The notes under the pieces: generated by a model
Seen by the model: the letters and a program-made list of their open reading frames with translations, nothing else
The model's database searches: none
Told to the model about the DNA's origin: nothing
Assembly: GCF_034702125.1 (NCBI RefSeq)
Contig: NC_085876.1
Coordinates: forward strand, 434,001-498,000
DNA from: Engraulis encrasicolus
Lineage: Eukaryota; Chordata; Actinopteri; Clupeiformes; Engraulidae
DNA length: 64,000 bases
Reading direction: 5' to 3'
Program-made: the position numbers and the translations under genes
Shown here: piece after piece, positions 34,120-46,040 of the stretch
Position numbering within the stretch: the first letter of the stretch is position 1
Layout of the letters: the number at the start of each line of letters is the position of its first letter

Positions 34120-34416
34120 GCTCCATGACACTGCAGCACTGGCAGCAATTGGCGCAGCCCAACCTGGGCGGCATCCTTGACGCTCGGCCAGGTGTGGTCA
34201 CCAAGGGATTCCGTCCACTCAACCTCGATCTGGAGGAGGTGTGCCACTACGGAGACTTTGACGAGGACGAGCCCGGGGAGCAGTACTTCCAGAACCTTCC
34301 AACTACCTCCACGCCCTCCAACTCTTCGACCTACAGCCATGCCACCGCCACCATTCCCTCGGCTTCGCCTTCTCTTTGCCCAAGCACTGGGCCAGCCTTG
34401 AACACCGATATCTCAG
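34120..34416 (+). CDS. trak1: trak1 exon: HWQQLAQPNLGG segment
   Basis: Phase 1 in and phase 1 out, acceptor CCGGCAG|GC and donor CTCAG|GTGAAA. It encodes GSMTLQHWQQLAQPNLGGIL then DARPGVVTKGFRPLNLDLEE, followed by an acidic run (GDFDEDEPGEQ) and a Thr/Ser/Pro-rich stretch. The LxHWQQLAQPxLGGILDxRPGVVTKGFR block is a TRAK signature, and the DLEEV...DFDEDE part is closer to TRAK1 than TRAK2. The exon is hugged by MITE copies on both sides, so much of its upstream splice context is transposon-derived. Confidence 0.96.
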
Positions 34417-34540
34417 GTGAAATTCTGTAGAATTGCATTTCTATTTCTTTTACATTATTCTTACTGCTCTGGCACAGGTCTTCTACTGTATGCTAAGTTA
34501 AAGTTGGTGTAATTGCTCAGAAAATCATCTGTTGTGATCA

Positions 34541-34636
34541 GGAACCCGTTTCTCAAAAGTTTTGTTGCTAACCATTTAGCAACTTTATAGGTTGCCAATG
34601 GGAAATTGCATAGCAACCAAGTAAGTTGCTAACTTA
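34541..34636. mobile_element. MITE family 4, second copy
   Basis: CCCGTTTCTCAAAAGTTTTG on the left and AGTTGCTAACTTAG on the right, with CAATGGGAAATTGCAT shared with 34029-34046. It starts 125 bp after the exon. Confidence 0.6.
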
Positions 34637-35249
34637 GTTAGAGTAGTGGCACATCGTGTCTACAAAGTTCGTTGTCCCACCTTTGCAGCTTGTCAACAAC
34701 CAGTATTTGAATCACTCAAGTTTTCTTTTAAGATGTTTAGTAAAATAACAAAAAAATACAGTTACATGAAATTAAAAGGCTCGGTTCAGATCTGTCAAAA
34801 AACTGTGTTGCTTCCACCGTATCCAGCTGCAATCTGACCTAGAAAGTGCATACGGGCAATTATTCATATTACGTAGTGGAAGACAAAATTACATTTCACA
34901 ATAAAAGTATGCTTTTATCTATCTTTTTATACTAACTTATATATGCATTGTAGAAAATATAATCATCATGAATTTCTTAAAATTAAATTAAGCATTTTTA
35001 AACATTTTTAACCTAAATTATTACTCTACATGAATTCCCCATTAACTGGCTCTTACAGTTAGCAACGACACTGTTGAGACATGTGCCCCAGTTAAATTAG
35101 ATTTCATAATGCCTTTAATCATGGCTTTACAGGTGAACTTAATTGTCAGTTACCAAAGGGGTAGGATTAATTGTTAGGCGCTGAGCTGCAGAGTTGCATT
35201 TTTCCTGTCTCAGTCAATACAATGGTATACAACAGTGTTTGTTGACCTA
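34637..35249. other. Intronic stretch, nothing recognised
   Basis: AT-rich and without coding matches or clear repeats. Confidence 0.5.
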
Positions 35250-36835
35250 CAAACCCCAACTCCATAGAAGTTGGGACACAAGGTAAATTGTGGATAATAA
35301 CAAAATACTGCCATTTTCAAAACGTCTGATTCTTACATTAGATGGAGAATGGTACAAAGAAGACATATCAGTTATCAAAACTGACCAAAATTATTTTTGG
35401 TGGGGATATTCATGATTATGTAAAAACAACATGTCTCAAAAGAGTTGGGACGGGGACAATAAAAGGCAGCAAATGTTGAGGAAGACTAAAAACAAAAGAA
35501 AAGACAACACTTAACCCCTTAAGACACAGCTTCATAAATTTGTTGTCAGCAGTATGGTAATGACCAAGTCGTGGTGCATTACTAAAGGGCCTGTGTTGTG
35601 TCACAATATTGTAGTGCTATCGTAGTTACATTTCAATGACTATTACATCGTACCACTGGAGGTATGGCGTGCATTAAGGGGCTACACAGTTAATTACATT
35701 AACCGATGAGATGATTTTATATTAAAAACAGTGTTAATTCCTATCTTGGACATGATTTCACCATCTTAAATGGTGGGTGTATTCCTTGTCCTGTTTTGCA
35801 GTATTGTCCTTTCTGTAGTGCTTACAGTGTGACAGGTCTTGACCAAAAGCCCACCATTTTATCACCTGCTGGTCCTTATGATGGAGTTAAACTGTCAAAA
35901 CATAGTAGATAATGCAATTTGTCCTTACTATGTGGCATTCATTGAAGATCTCCCTTCACAATATAATGCACGAGTGGCTTTTCATGCTGTTGCACTGCAT
36001 TTGACTCTACAAATGAGTGAGAACAACTTAACCAATGCACTACTGCATCCCCATGCCATCATGGAGGCTGACTTTTGAAGTTAGCACTAACACAAGTTGG
36101 ATGGCCCATTTTCACTGTAGCACAGGATGTGCAAAACTATATTATTTTCAAAAAGAATTGACTTCTGCAACTTCTGCTGACTTCTGTAAGCAAATGGCAG
36201 TTTCCCATGTCTTCTGGGTCTACTTCAAGTGAGCTCGGATGCATGGGAGAATATTAAACCCCTCTATCATTTGCACACATGAAGTGTTCTTAATATGGTC
36301 AATTTTCAATAGCTGTAATTCTTGGAGTGCTAGAGTGAGACTACAGCCAATATATATTTCTTGATGTCATGAACTTAAACAATGATTTTAATGACAAAAA
36401 TATGTCTTATATACACTCAATCATGGTAAATCAAAGGGAATTAAAAATGTATGTAACAACTATAGTAATTATTCCCTCTGCATTTTTAATTCTGAGTGAC
36501 TCAGCCCCTCTGTGATGGTCTTATACCTTAACAGTCATATTGTCCATCAGTACAATTCATTTTTAAATGTTCTTCTTTGTCATTTTATCTTATTTGGATG
36601 TTTATTACATTTCACTGATCCCCGTCCCAAATTATTTGAGACGTGTTGCAGTTATCAAATTAGAAATGAGTACATATGTCCCCCAAAACAATATTTTTTC
36701 TCGATTTTAACACTTAATATGTTGTCTTTTCACTATTCTCCATTTAATGAATGGATTGAATGTTTTGAAAATGATAGCATTTTGATTTTATTCACAGTTT
36801 ACCAAACGTCCCAACTTCACCGGAGTTGGGGTTTT
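35250..36835. mobile_element. Tc1-like element with CCCCAACTCC ends, decayed
   Basis: The left end CAAACCCCAACTCC...GAAGTTGGGAC is inverted at the right as GTCCCAACTTC...GGAGTTGGGGTTTT, with matching sub-terminal stretches (CATTTTCAAAAC, GGAGAAT). Internal minus-strand wording is transposase debris. It carries a 167-bp MITE at 35515-35681. Confidence 0.7.
35515..35681. mobile_element. 167-bp MITE, family 5, copy 1
   Basis: Starts CCCCTTAAGACACAGC and ends GCGTGCATTAAGGGG, an imperfect inverted pair. It is very similar along its whole length, and equal in length, to 58533-58699. It lies inside a Tc1-like element. Confidence 0.85.
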
Positions 36836-37110
36836 TAGATTGTTTGGTCAGGTGATGAAACATAACAGAAATTATTTTTTATCAAACATGTTTGATACAC
36901 ATTCTGTACCCAAATCACATTTTGACAATTGTGAACTTATATAGTGGAAGCCAACATGGGAAACTCCCATATTCAATGTGACATACCGTAGCCTACCACA
37001 CAGTGCACACTTCACATAACGAAGTCATGGAGGAGGATGGTCCTTCTTATCTACTCACTTATAACAGATCGTCAGTATGTCAGAAGTTGCACAAAACATA
37101 TTAACATGGT

Positions 37111-37180
<70 letters not shown>

Positions 37181-37200
37181 CCTCTCCCTCTCTCTCTCTC
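37111..37200 (+). repeat. (TC)n microsatellite before a trak1 exon
   Basis: Long TC run with CCCTC interruptions near the end. It finishes 29 bases before the exon and probably contributes the polypyrimidine tract. Confidence 0.92.
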
Positions 37201-37229
37201 GCCCTACGTCTGTGTGTTACAACTGGCAG

Positions 37230-37332
37230 TCTACTATCCTGGCAAGTGCATGGCCCACACCAGCTCCACTTACACTTTCACAACCTGCCGAATTCTTCAC
37301 CCATCCGATGAGCTGACTACAGTCACACCAAG
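37230..37332 (+). CDS. trak1: trak1 exon: PGKCM / TFTTCRILHPSD segment
   Basis: Phase 1 in and phase 2 out, 103 nt, acceptor CTGGCAG|TC and donor CCAAG|GTACAG. It encodes VYYPGKCMAHTSSTYTFTTC then RILHPSDELTTVTP. PGKCM, S-T-(Y/F)-T-F-T-T-C-R-I-L-H-P-S-D-E-L is one of the strongest conserved blocks of TRAK1. The frame then joins SLNPIP in the last exon, 8.7 kb away. Confidence 0.97.
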
Positions 37333-37394
37333 GTACAGTACACACGTGTGCACACACATAGGCTATCATAATTATATCTATTATTATTATTATT

Positions 37395-38340
37395 ACCTCC
37401 GCCAAGCAGCATAACTCAAAAACTAATCAACGGAATTCGATGAAACTTTGTGGGTTTGTTGATAATGACCCAAGGAACAAGTGATTAAATTCTGGTGGTG
37501 ATCCGGATCACAAACCGGAACCAGGACTTTTTTAAAGATTCTGTCAGCAGGATAGCTCAAAAACTAATCAACTGATTTGGACGAAACTTTGTGGAGCTGT
37601 TAGTAATGACCCAATGAACAAGTGATTAAATTCTGATGGTGATCTGGATCACAAACCGGAACCTGGGGCCTCATTTATCAAGCGTTCTTAGGCACAGATC
37701 TGTGCGTAAAGCATGTGTGCGATCATTCCTGAGCAAAGTGTGGGATTTATGAACATGTACTTGAACATAGAAATGTGCCTAAATCTACGCACACCTCAGA
37801 CCAAGTGTGCGAGTGGAAGAAACGCATGAAATTGCAAATAATATTGACAGTGCAAGGTACAGTTTGCTTTGAATGGCAATGGAGTATGACAGTGTGCTAT
37901 TTGACAGTGTTTTCTTCCATGTGTGTCTCCTTCTTTTACTTATTTTGAGACACTGTCCTCCCCGTCGAAAGCACCTCCATTTCTGCTGCGGAAATCGTGT
38001 GTGTGTCCAAACAGGGTGGCGCCTTCGAATTAACATGGCATTTGAATATATTATAATGCCATATATGGTTACTTGGAGGCGTTTCGGGATGCAAATTACC
38101 CCGAATGCGTGCGTGCACAGTGATTTGGAAGGTGTGGGATTTATCATGCAGAGGTGTGCGCAGGAGTAGCCAACGCACGTTTGATAAATCCCGATTTTTC
38201 TATACTTTCGACCATTCTATATTTCACTCGTAGGAAACAATTTAGAAGGCATTCTACGAACAAATGATAAATGAGGCCCCAGGACTTTTCAAAAGATTCT
38301 TCACCATCTAGATGCCTCCTGGTGACCAGAAATTGAATTG
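37395..38340. repeat. Two-unit ~141-bp tandem repeat, split by a DNA element
   Basis: CTCAAAAACTAATCAAC recurs at 37415 and 37556. Each unit continues GAAACTTTGTGG, AATGACCCAA, AGTGATTAAATTCTG and GGATCACAAACCGGAACC. Unit 2 is cut after CCTGG and resumes at 38279 with CCAGGACTTTTCAAAAGATTC. Confidence 0.75.
37667..38278. mobile_element. DNA element with GGCCTCATTTATCA ends
   Basis: Inverted ends GGCCTCATTTATCA / TGATAAATGAGGCC enclose 612 bp with no intact gene. CCTGG (37662-37666) and CCAGG (38279-38283) flank it. The parallel repeat unit reads CCAGG at the same site (37520-37525), so a 5-bp CCWGG duplication with one change is likely. Confidence 0.75.
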
Positions 38341-38693
38341 CAGGAACACCACTGTCCAGAGACTACAGATGAAAATTCGCTGTGTGGCTATAATCTGACT
38401 CAATTGTATATTGTGCTAAATAAACAATAAATATATTAAATTAAACCACAAAAACAAGGCAGAAAGACTTAGGGCGTAACATAGTCAAATGTATCAAGCA
38501 GCTTCCTTGGCGGGAGGTCTGCACTCTCTGAGTGCTTCTAGTTAGTAGTAGTATTTTTATTATCAAGTGGGCTCGCCACAGCAAGTCCCACTTACTGTAA
38601 TATGTAAGTCCTGTTCATTGCTCCTTGCTCCTTGCTTATCTTGTGTCAGTCTTACATGGTACAAACGTGTGCACACACATAGGCTATCATAAT

Positions 38694-38715
38694 TATATAT
38701 ATATATATATATATA
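38694..38715. repeat. (TA)n, target of P3
   Basis: Pure TA run ending at the first base of P3. Its other half follows P3 at 40152-40196. From 38341 to 38693 nothing was recognised. Confidence 0.85.
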
Positions 38716-40148
38716 CACTGTGTGCAGAATTATTAGGCAAACATGTTTTTTGAACATTTTGTCTTTTTTATGCATATTTTCCAACAGCAATCTATATGAA
38801 CATGAAAACCTATTTGATTTAAGCATTCCAGGTCATGTATATTTGTATAATAAGATGGGGGTGTGGTCGAAGGTGCCTAACACCTTATATCAGGTGTGCA
38901 TAATTATTAGGCAACTTTGTTTTCTTCTAGGAAAATGGGCCAGAAAATAGATGTAACAAACTCTGAAATGTCTATAAACAATTTTGAAGTGTTCTAGAGG
39001 GATGTGGCTGTCTTGAAATTTGCAAGATGTTGGTCACGTTCGCACAGAACTATCAGATGCACCGTTACAAAGTCATCAGTCTCTTAAGAAATGTCACTGC
39101 CAAACATTGAGAAGAATTTAACATGAAACTACAAAAAAAGTATCACCCTGCAGTCCTATCATATTCCAGAACAGGCACCAACACAAAGTGTCCAGAAGAA
39201 CAGGGTATTGAGCGCTCAGAGACATGGCCAAGGTAAGAAGGGATGACACCAGACAACCATTCAACAAGTTAATCAAGTCAAAACGGGGGCAAAAATACCT
39301 GGGGACAAAATTTTCAAAGGTTTTATGGACTTGGGAAAGTGACTCTTGACAGGCAGGGTGGATGAACCCATGGCTGGATCTTTTAGAGGGAGAAAATTGC
39401 ATCTTTTACGAAGACAATGGTATTTATGCAGTAATCTGCTGGTATTTAAGTGGAACTCAGCAACTGATCTGAGTGTGCACATTACTGATCTAGCCATAGG
39501 CTCATCAACCTGGTCCATTAATAGTCACTTTCACTAGTTCATAAAATCATTGAAAAAAACTGTCTAAAGATATTTCTTGACCCAGTCTTGACTTAAGTTA
39601 CTTGTTGAGTGGTCTTCAGGTTTCAGCCTGTTTTACCTTGGCCATGTTTCTGAGTGCTGAATACAATGTTATTGTGGACAGTCGATGTAGGTTTCAGTTC
39701 TGGAATATACCACCACTGCAGGGTAATAGTTTTGTGGTAGTTTCATCTTCAATTCTTCTCAATCTGGCAGTTACTTTGTGAGCACATGTCATGTGACACT
39801 GATGGCTTGTAACGGTGCATTAGATGGATGTGACCAATATTTCAAGACAGCCACACCCCTCTAGAAGACTTCAAAATTGTTTATCGTCTTTATAGAGTTT
39901 GTTAGATCTCTTTTGTGGCTCATTTTCCCAGAGGAAAACAAGGTTGCCTAATAATTATGCACACTAATTTTACCCTGATATAGGGTATTGGGCTCCTTCG
40001 ATCACATTGTCTCTTATTATACCAATATGCATGACCTGGAATGCTTAAATCCAATAGGTGTTCATGTACATAAAGGGTGGTGGCGGACAATATGCATAAA
40101 ATGGACGATATTGTCAAAAAACTTGTTTGCCTAATAATTCTGCACACA

Positions 40149-40151
<3 letters not shown>
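38716..40151. mobile_element. Palindromic Tc1/mariner derivative P3
   Basis: Both ends read CACTGTGTGCAGAATTATTA when viewed inward, and the element sits in a TA repeat. Arms of about 660 bp (38716-39380 and 39490-40151) are inverted copies. For example ATGAAACTACAAAAAAAGTATC and CCCTGCAGT in the left arm match inverted wording at 39715-39760. Each arm carries a broken 5' part of a Tc1 transposase. Confidence 0.85.
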
Positions 40152-40179
<28 letters not shown>

Positions 40180-40198
40180 CTGTATATATATATATACA

Positions 40199-41367
40199 CA
40201 GTGTTGGGAGTAACTCGTTACAAAAGTAACTAATTACTGTAATGCATTACCTTTTTGAGTAACGCAGTAATGTAACTGATTACAGGGGAAAAAATCGGTA
40301 ATATGTCCTCGTTACAATGCAAGTAACTTGCACATTACAACGCATTTTTTTCACCTACATTTTGTGTGGGTATTTTGTTTTCTTTATACAATGTTCGCGG
40401 ATCACCGTGAGATCAGCTATTGCCTATGATAGCCTACGTCCGCGCAGAGATTTTAAAGTTTCACGCAGAACATTGCTTCCTCTTTCACGCTTCGTCTCTC
40501 GAAATGGCAGGCTGACAAAGGATGACCGATCCAGAAGATCCAGCTTGCTCGTTTTCAAGATGGATATATGCCCACTACTTTGATTCCATTGAAAATAAGG
40601 ACGCCAAGAACATTTAAGTTAAATGCACACTGTACTTGAAACCCAAACCGCTTTCCACGTCGAAAACAGTAGCCTACAAACAATTTGACGGTCCATTCGC
40701 ACGAGACAGGGACACGGCAGGGTAGGCTATCCGACGGGGGGATGAGTACGTTGCACCCCCCTCACTTTTCACTAAAATTGAAATAAATCAATTTGAAATT
40801 AAAATATTATAGGCCTCTTGGCTCATTAATGCTTATTATATTTCATTGTAGCTTCAGCTGTAGGCCTACTTATCAAGCCTCAACTCCACTATCGTCCTTG
40901 GCATTGTTCAACAACGTTTATGACAAAATCTGGCGCATGTGGGGGGTTTGGGGGGTCGGACATAAAAAAAAAAAAGAAATTGAAAAAAAAATTGGATTTA
41001 AAAAAAAAAAAATCAGACCGGACGATGACCAAACCTGACAACCAACCGGAACCAAACTTTTATTTTTCTTTGGCCTTATTGTATGTGGGTAAGACGCAAT
41101 TCCTGAAAATGTTGGTTTTCAGTCTGCAGGCTTCCAAAACGACTTGTGGATAGCAGGTGAAAGTCATGCCACCTCATAGATTTGCACTGTAGATTGCCAA
41201 ATCCTTATTTCCAGTCATTTTGGCTAAAGTAACTAAAAGTAATGCAAAAGTAGTGTAATGCCTTACTTCTAAAAAAAGTAATGTTGTAATGTAAGGCATT
41301 ACTTTTAAATGACAGTAACATGTAATAAGTAGTGCATTACAGTTTTTGAGTACCTTTCCCAACAGTG
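40199..41367. mobile_element. Non-autonomous hAT element
   Basis: Left end CAGTGTTGGGAGTAACTCG, right end CTTTCCCAACAGTG, with the AGTAATG-rich sub-termini usual in this hAT group. An 8-bp duplication TATATACA lies at 40191-40198 and 41368-41375. The last two bases of the right copy are also the first two of P4. Confidence 0.82.
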
Positions 41368-41373
41368 TATATA

Positions 41374-42971
41374 CAGTTGAGGACAATATTATTAGCCTCC
41401 CTCCTGAAATTAGACATTTCTCTTGATTTCTCAGTGAGAATGACCATTATGAACCGTTTCTGTTATTCCAGAAACAAATATACTGATGGAGACAATGGCC
41501 AATGAGTTTGAATTTGCAGTTTTCTATCGTTACAATGACTTTAAACAAAAAAGGGCAAAAATGACAAGGATTAAATTATTAGCCCCCTGATCATTAATAG
41601 TCCATATGACGCCATTTATGAACTAAAACTGACAACAGGCACTTTGATCAGTTGTTACCTAGGTTGGCACATGCCCCACTATGGATTTTGGCCCATTTCT
41701 TCACTGCAAAGTGTTCTAGCTGGTCCAAATTGCATGGATGCTGAGCATAGACATTTGCCACAGACTCTCAGTGGGATTGAGGACTGGACTATGAGCAGGT
41801 CATTCTAGTATCATGGTTTTAGTGTACTTGAAGAACCTCTGAACTAATTTAAATGTTTACTTTGGGTTACAATGTTGTTGGAGGACCCAGCAATCCAGAT
41901 CCAGACCCAGAATCCCTGTGTCTGAGGCTGAATAACAGTCTAAAAACTTGATGCCCCCACCACTATGTGTAACTGTGGAAACTGCTCAGTCTCATTAGAC
42001 CAAATAAGCATTGGATACCTGCCTAGATGATTGTTATTGACCTGGCCTCACCTGGAGTTTTTATTTCAAGAAAGACAGCTGTTAGGGCTTGGCATCATAT
42101 TGGGCTTTGGGGCCATCATCACAGAAGAACCCTTTTACTAAAGGCGGTGGATATCAGAGTGTTATTGAGCTTTGCCAATGAACATTTGAAAGTCAAAAAT
42201 GAGTTTTAAAAGTATCTGCATTCATTTGGTGAGATTCAATTGCACCTGCTTTGATGCATGAATTCAGGTGAATAAAGGGATAGTCCTTAACATTTTATAA
42301 CATGGTTTCCACAATTAAACATGATGGTGGAAGTATCATTCTGTGGCAGCCTCAGCCACAGGAAACCTTGTTTGGGTGTACGGCACCATAAAAACAGAAG
42401 ATTATGATAGAATGTGGAAGGTGACCATGCAAAAATATGCTCATAGAGGAAGCTAAGATCTTCACTGGATCTTTCAATAAGATAATAACCCAAAACTTTC
42501 ATCCAAAATTGTTCAAATGTTCTTCAAGGATACTAAAACCATGGTCATGGTGTGGTTCAGATCTCAATCTTTTAGATAGTGTATGAGGAGTGCTGAAAAT
42601 GAATGTCCATCCTCATGCAATTTGGACCAGCTTAATTATTTGCAATGAAAAAATGGACCAAAATCCCTGGCAGGGCATGTGCTTACATAGTTAACAACTA
42701 ATCAAAGTGCCTGATGTCAGTTTTGGTTCATAAATGGCACTCTATTGACTATTAATAAGGGGGCTAATAATTTTGTCCTTGCCATTTTTACCCATTTTTG
42801 TTTAAACTCATTATAAAAATGGAAAAATCCAAATTCAGCTCATTGGACATGATCTCCATCAGTGCATTTGTTTCCAAAATAACAGAAACGGTTCATAATG
42901 GTCATTCTCACTGAAAAATCAAGAGAGATGTCTAATTTCAGGAGGGGGGCTAATAATATCGACCTCAACTG
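41374..42971. mobile_element. Palindromic Tc1/mariner derivative P4
   Basis: Both ends begin CAGTTGAGG and read inward to ATTATTAGCC and TGAGAATGACCATTATGAACC. TA occurs at 41372-41373 and 42972-42973. The left arm reads a transposase 3' half on the minus strand (complement of NPTESLWQMS-type wording near 41760). The right arm reads a diverged 3' half on the plus strand. Between them is a plus-strand middle segment (KTAVRAWHHIG, LLSFANEHLK). Confidence 0.85.
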
Positions 42972-42974
42972 TAT

Positions 42975-43835
42975 ATATAGTTGTTGTTGTTGTTGTTATC
43001 ATTATTATTATTATTTTACCAGCTTGCCAGCCAAACAAACAAAAACAAATACATTTCATTTCACAGGATTTAATGAAAAGGGAATAGGCATAAAATACTA
43101 AATTACAAATATCCAGTCAACAATGTAGATGTCCCCATCTGCTACTGTATGTGAAAAGGGTTCAATCAATCAACACGTTTATTTGATAGGGACACATTAC
43201 ATTACCCGTGACAGATGATGTTTTTTTTCAATTACTAGAATTATACATTTGCTTCAAATAATAACTGTTTGATTACAGCTTTGCTACAGCCAGTGCTCCC
43301 TAACGTCACTTGGAGGAGCTGTAAAACAGCTGAGAAACACAAGCTTATAGTGTATGTAACATCTGGGTATGGCGTGGTCTTGCTTTGTTCTCTGTGATCC
43401 ATTTCTTTAGGGTACACTTCTTTTTTCTATGTTGCGCTGCTTTTCTGTGTTCCTGTCAGTCAATAGATTTTTGTTGCCGCATAATGATTTGCTTCTTTCC
43501 TTCTTTTAGCCCATATCTTAAGTAGATCTGATCACCACTTCTTAGCCGTTGAAACAGTTGTGTGCTCAGAAAATTGAATATAGATTCCAACTGCACCTCA
43601 GAGCGAAGGCTAAAGCAATGTTGTTTTACATTTTGTTCCAGTATTCTCTCTGCCTGAGGTGCATTGAGTATCAACAGCACCACATAGCTAGAGGGGCATG
43701 CAGCACCTTATCTGACTGTGGTCTTACCCCTGGTCTCCTGTGTCCCAAAATTGGTGTGCAATTTGGTTACACAATTACCAACATCACGTCGGAATTGTAC
43801 TGTCCCTAATGGTGCAGCACCACTGCCATACAGTA
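42975..43835. other. Intronic stretch with (TTG)n and (ATT)n, no gene seen
   Basis: Short TTG and ATT runs at 42979-43016, then sequence without recognisable elements. CACGTTTATTTGATAGGGACAC at 43175 resembles a retroposon tail. Confidence 0.45.
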
Positions 43836-44067
43836 CAAAGGCAAAGCGCAGTAACTACCTATTTTGTCAAAATTGAGTTTATACTGAGAATGCTCAGCCT
43901 AACACCTCTATCTTATGACAAGTTTTATATTCCAAATGCGTCCTGTTTTAGAGATATTGCTAGAGAATGTCAAATTTGCTGTGACTTCAATATCCAAGCT
44001 AATGCCAAAACTTTTAAGGCATTTTTCTCTGTTTCAGTGTTGGCATAGTTACTGCACTTTGCCTTTG
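43836..44067. mobile_element. 232-bp TA-flanked MITE
   Basis: CAAAGGCAAAGCGCAGTAAC is inverted as GTTACTGCACTTTGCCTTTG. TA lies on each side (43834-43835, 44068-44069). No frame is retained. Confidence 0.82.
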
Positions 44068-44157
44068 TAGGGCAGAGCAGTTCATGCATTGTTTAAAGTG
44101 ACACTATGCAATATGTACAAGTCAACTAATCACCTCAACAAGCCAGATGATGCTTAA

Positions 44158-44441
44158 CCCATTGACGCCTAAGGCACCTGCAAAAAAGGGTGCTGAATGA
44201 CCTCTATAAAAAAGTCTATAAAAACCTAAATATCTCAGCTTCTGAAGCACATAAAAATATGCACTAAGATGCATTTAACCGCTAAGACCCTCATCTTCTT
44301 TCATTAGATTGTGTTCATTCATCTCAAACAAACATGTATTTTTAATGAAGTTGTCTCAAATCTCATGAGCCTGAATGTTTGGTAATGCAGCTCCAGGCGC
44401 CAGGGCCAATGTTGCGCAATGCAACATCAGACATCAATGGG
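44158..44441. mobile_element. MITE family 3, second copy
   Basis: TTAA at 44154-44157 and 44442-44445, ends CCCATTGACGCC and ATCAATGGG. It is the inverted relative of 18305-18570. Confidence 0.75.
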
Positions 44442-44445
44442 TTAA

Positions 44446-44993
44446 ATGAAAAAAATGTAGTTGAATTAAGACTTTCAACAGCAGAAAACCACAAACACAC
44501 AAAAAAGCCAGCCTCCCAGCCCACAAAGTCTGCAAGGTTACATTATTCATACAGTATATTGGTCATTACTCGCCAATTGAACAAATATCGGCGCACTTGC
44601 ATCTAAACATTTTTTTAATATTTGCACATTGACTGAGGAAGCAAAGAACGGCACTCTTTAGATTTTTTCTTGCCATTCGCCATTACACGCTGAAGAAGGG
44701 CTCTGCCTGAAACATTCTTTGGTGAATAAACTAAGAAAAAAATTGAAGAGTGGTGTCCTTCGCTTCCTTCATTCATTTATGGTTTGTGGGTTATGTGGGA
44801 CCCACTGTGAGAATCATTACAGGTGGATGACGTGGCATTACCTCGGTAAAGGGTGTGCATTGTAGGGGGACCGACTGTAGGCGAGTGAGTGTGAGCATTA
44901 TCCACCACTTCTTAGGCCACTTTCACACCAAAGCGTTGAAGCATCGTGGGATGGAAGCGACTTTTACCGGTGGTGGCGAAAATACATGGAAAC
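44446..44993. other. Intronic stretch, retroposon-like debris
   Basis: GCTGAAGAAGGGCTCTGCCTG at 44690 and the following AATAAACTAAG resemble a fish retroposon 3' region, but no frame supports it. Confidence 0.35.
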
Positions 44994-45358
44994 TAGGGCT
45001 GGGACATTAACTAGTTAATTTTGATTAATTAATCACACGATTCGATTAATTAATTAGATTTTAAAAATGAATCGCAGTATAATATACTGTAGCTACAGTT
45101 CTGGATTAGACCAGTGGAGGGCAGTATTATGAATGATGGTGAACAGCCTGCTGAAATTGATAAGAGTTCTCTCTTCTTTTAAAAATGAATAATATTTTTA
45201 GATTAAGCTTATTTATTGTAGTTATTCAAATTCCATGTGAAAACAAATATTTTTCACTGTTCTCAAGTCAGATATTTAAATGTGATTAAAGTGTGATTAA
45301 TTAATTTCAAAGCCTATAGATTAATTTGATTTAAAAAATTAATCGAGTCCCAGCCCTA
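44994..45358. mobile_element. MITE with TAGGGCTGGGAC ends
   Basis: TAGGGCTGGGAC at the left and GTCCCAGCCCTA at the right, with TTAATTAAT-rich inner ends. No target duplication is evident. From 45359 to 45739 nothing was recognised. Confidence 0.7.
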
Positions 45359-45739
45359 CAGCCCTATATCTGTCCTTCCACACCAACCGGCGGTAGTCAG
45401 GCGTCAGCGGCGCGGGAGTCGGTGTTCTGTAAAACTATCCTAAATGAAATTTCATCCTACAAAGCCCCACTGCTTATGCGCAGAGCATGAGACGTCATTT
45501 TACGTCATTTACCAGAATTTTATCCTACATCAGCTGTGTGCAGTATTCCAATGCGTAGGTTTGATTTGAGCTTTGGTGGGACAACTTCAAAGTCTTGGGA
45601 AGGCTATTTCTTAAGCCAGGTGGCACACTAGACCAGGGCTCATATCCTTTTTCCAAAATGAACAGTGCTATAAGTGGTAGGCTACATGTAAAAATTGCTT
45701 CAACGACTAAGCATTTCTAATGGGCCTGGACAACATGGG

Positions 45740-45811
45740 GAGAGAGAGAGAGAGAGAGACAGAGAGAGACAGAGAGAGACAGAGAGACAGAGACAGAGAG
45801 AGAGAGAGAGA
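45740..45811. repeat. (AGAG)n microsatellite with ACAG interruptions
   Basis: GAGA run broken at regular intervals by ACAG. Confidence 0.9.
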
Positions 45812-46040
45812 CTCAATCTGTCACTGACTTTAAAAGGGCAGCGGCTCCTTTAAGAACTCTTGGGCTCCTTTCTGCAAAAGCATTCAAGTTCGATCAAAAC
45901 CGAGCCCCTTTGTCCTAGGAGAATAAAAGACACTTTTTTGCCAGAAAATGTCTAATGCCTAACTTTTATTCTTTATAAAACAGTTTTTTTATTGTTATTT
46001 AATGTTAATAATGATTGTGATTCTGACCTTGTGATTTCAG

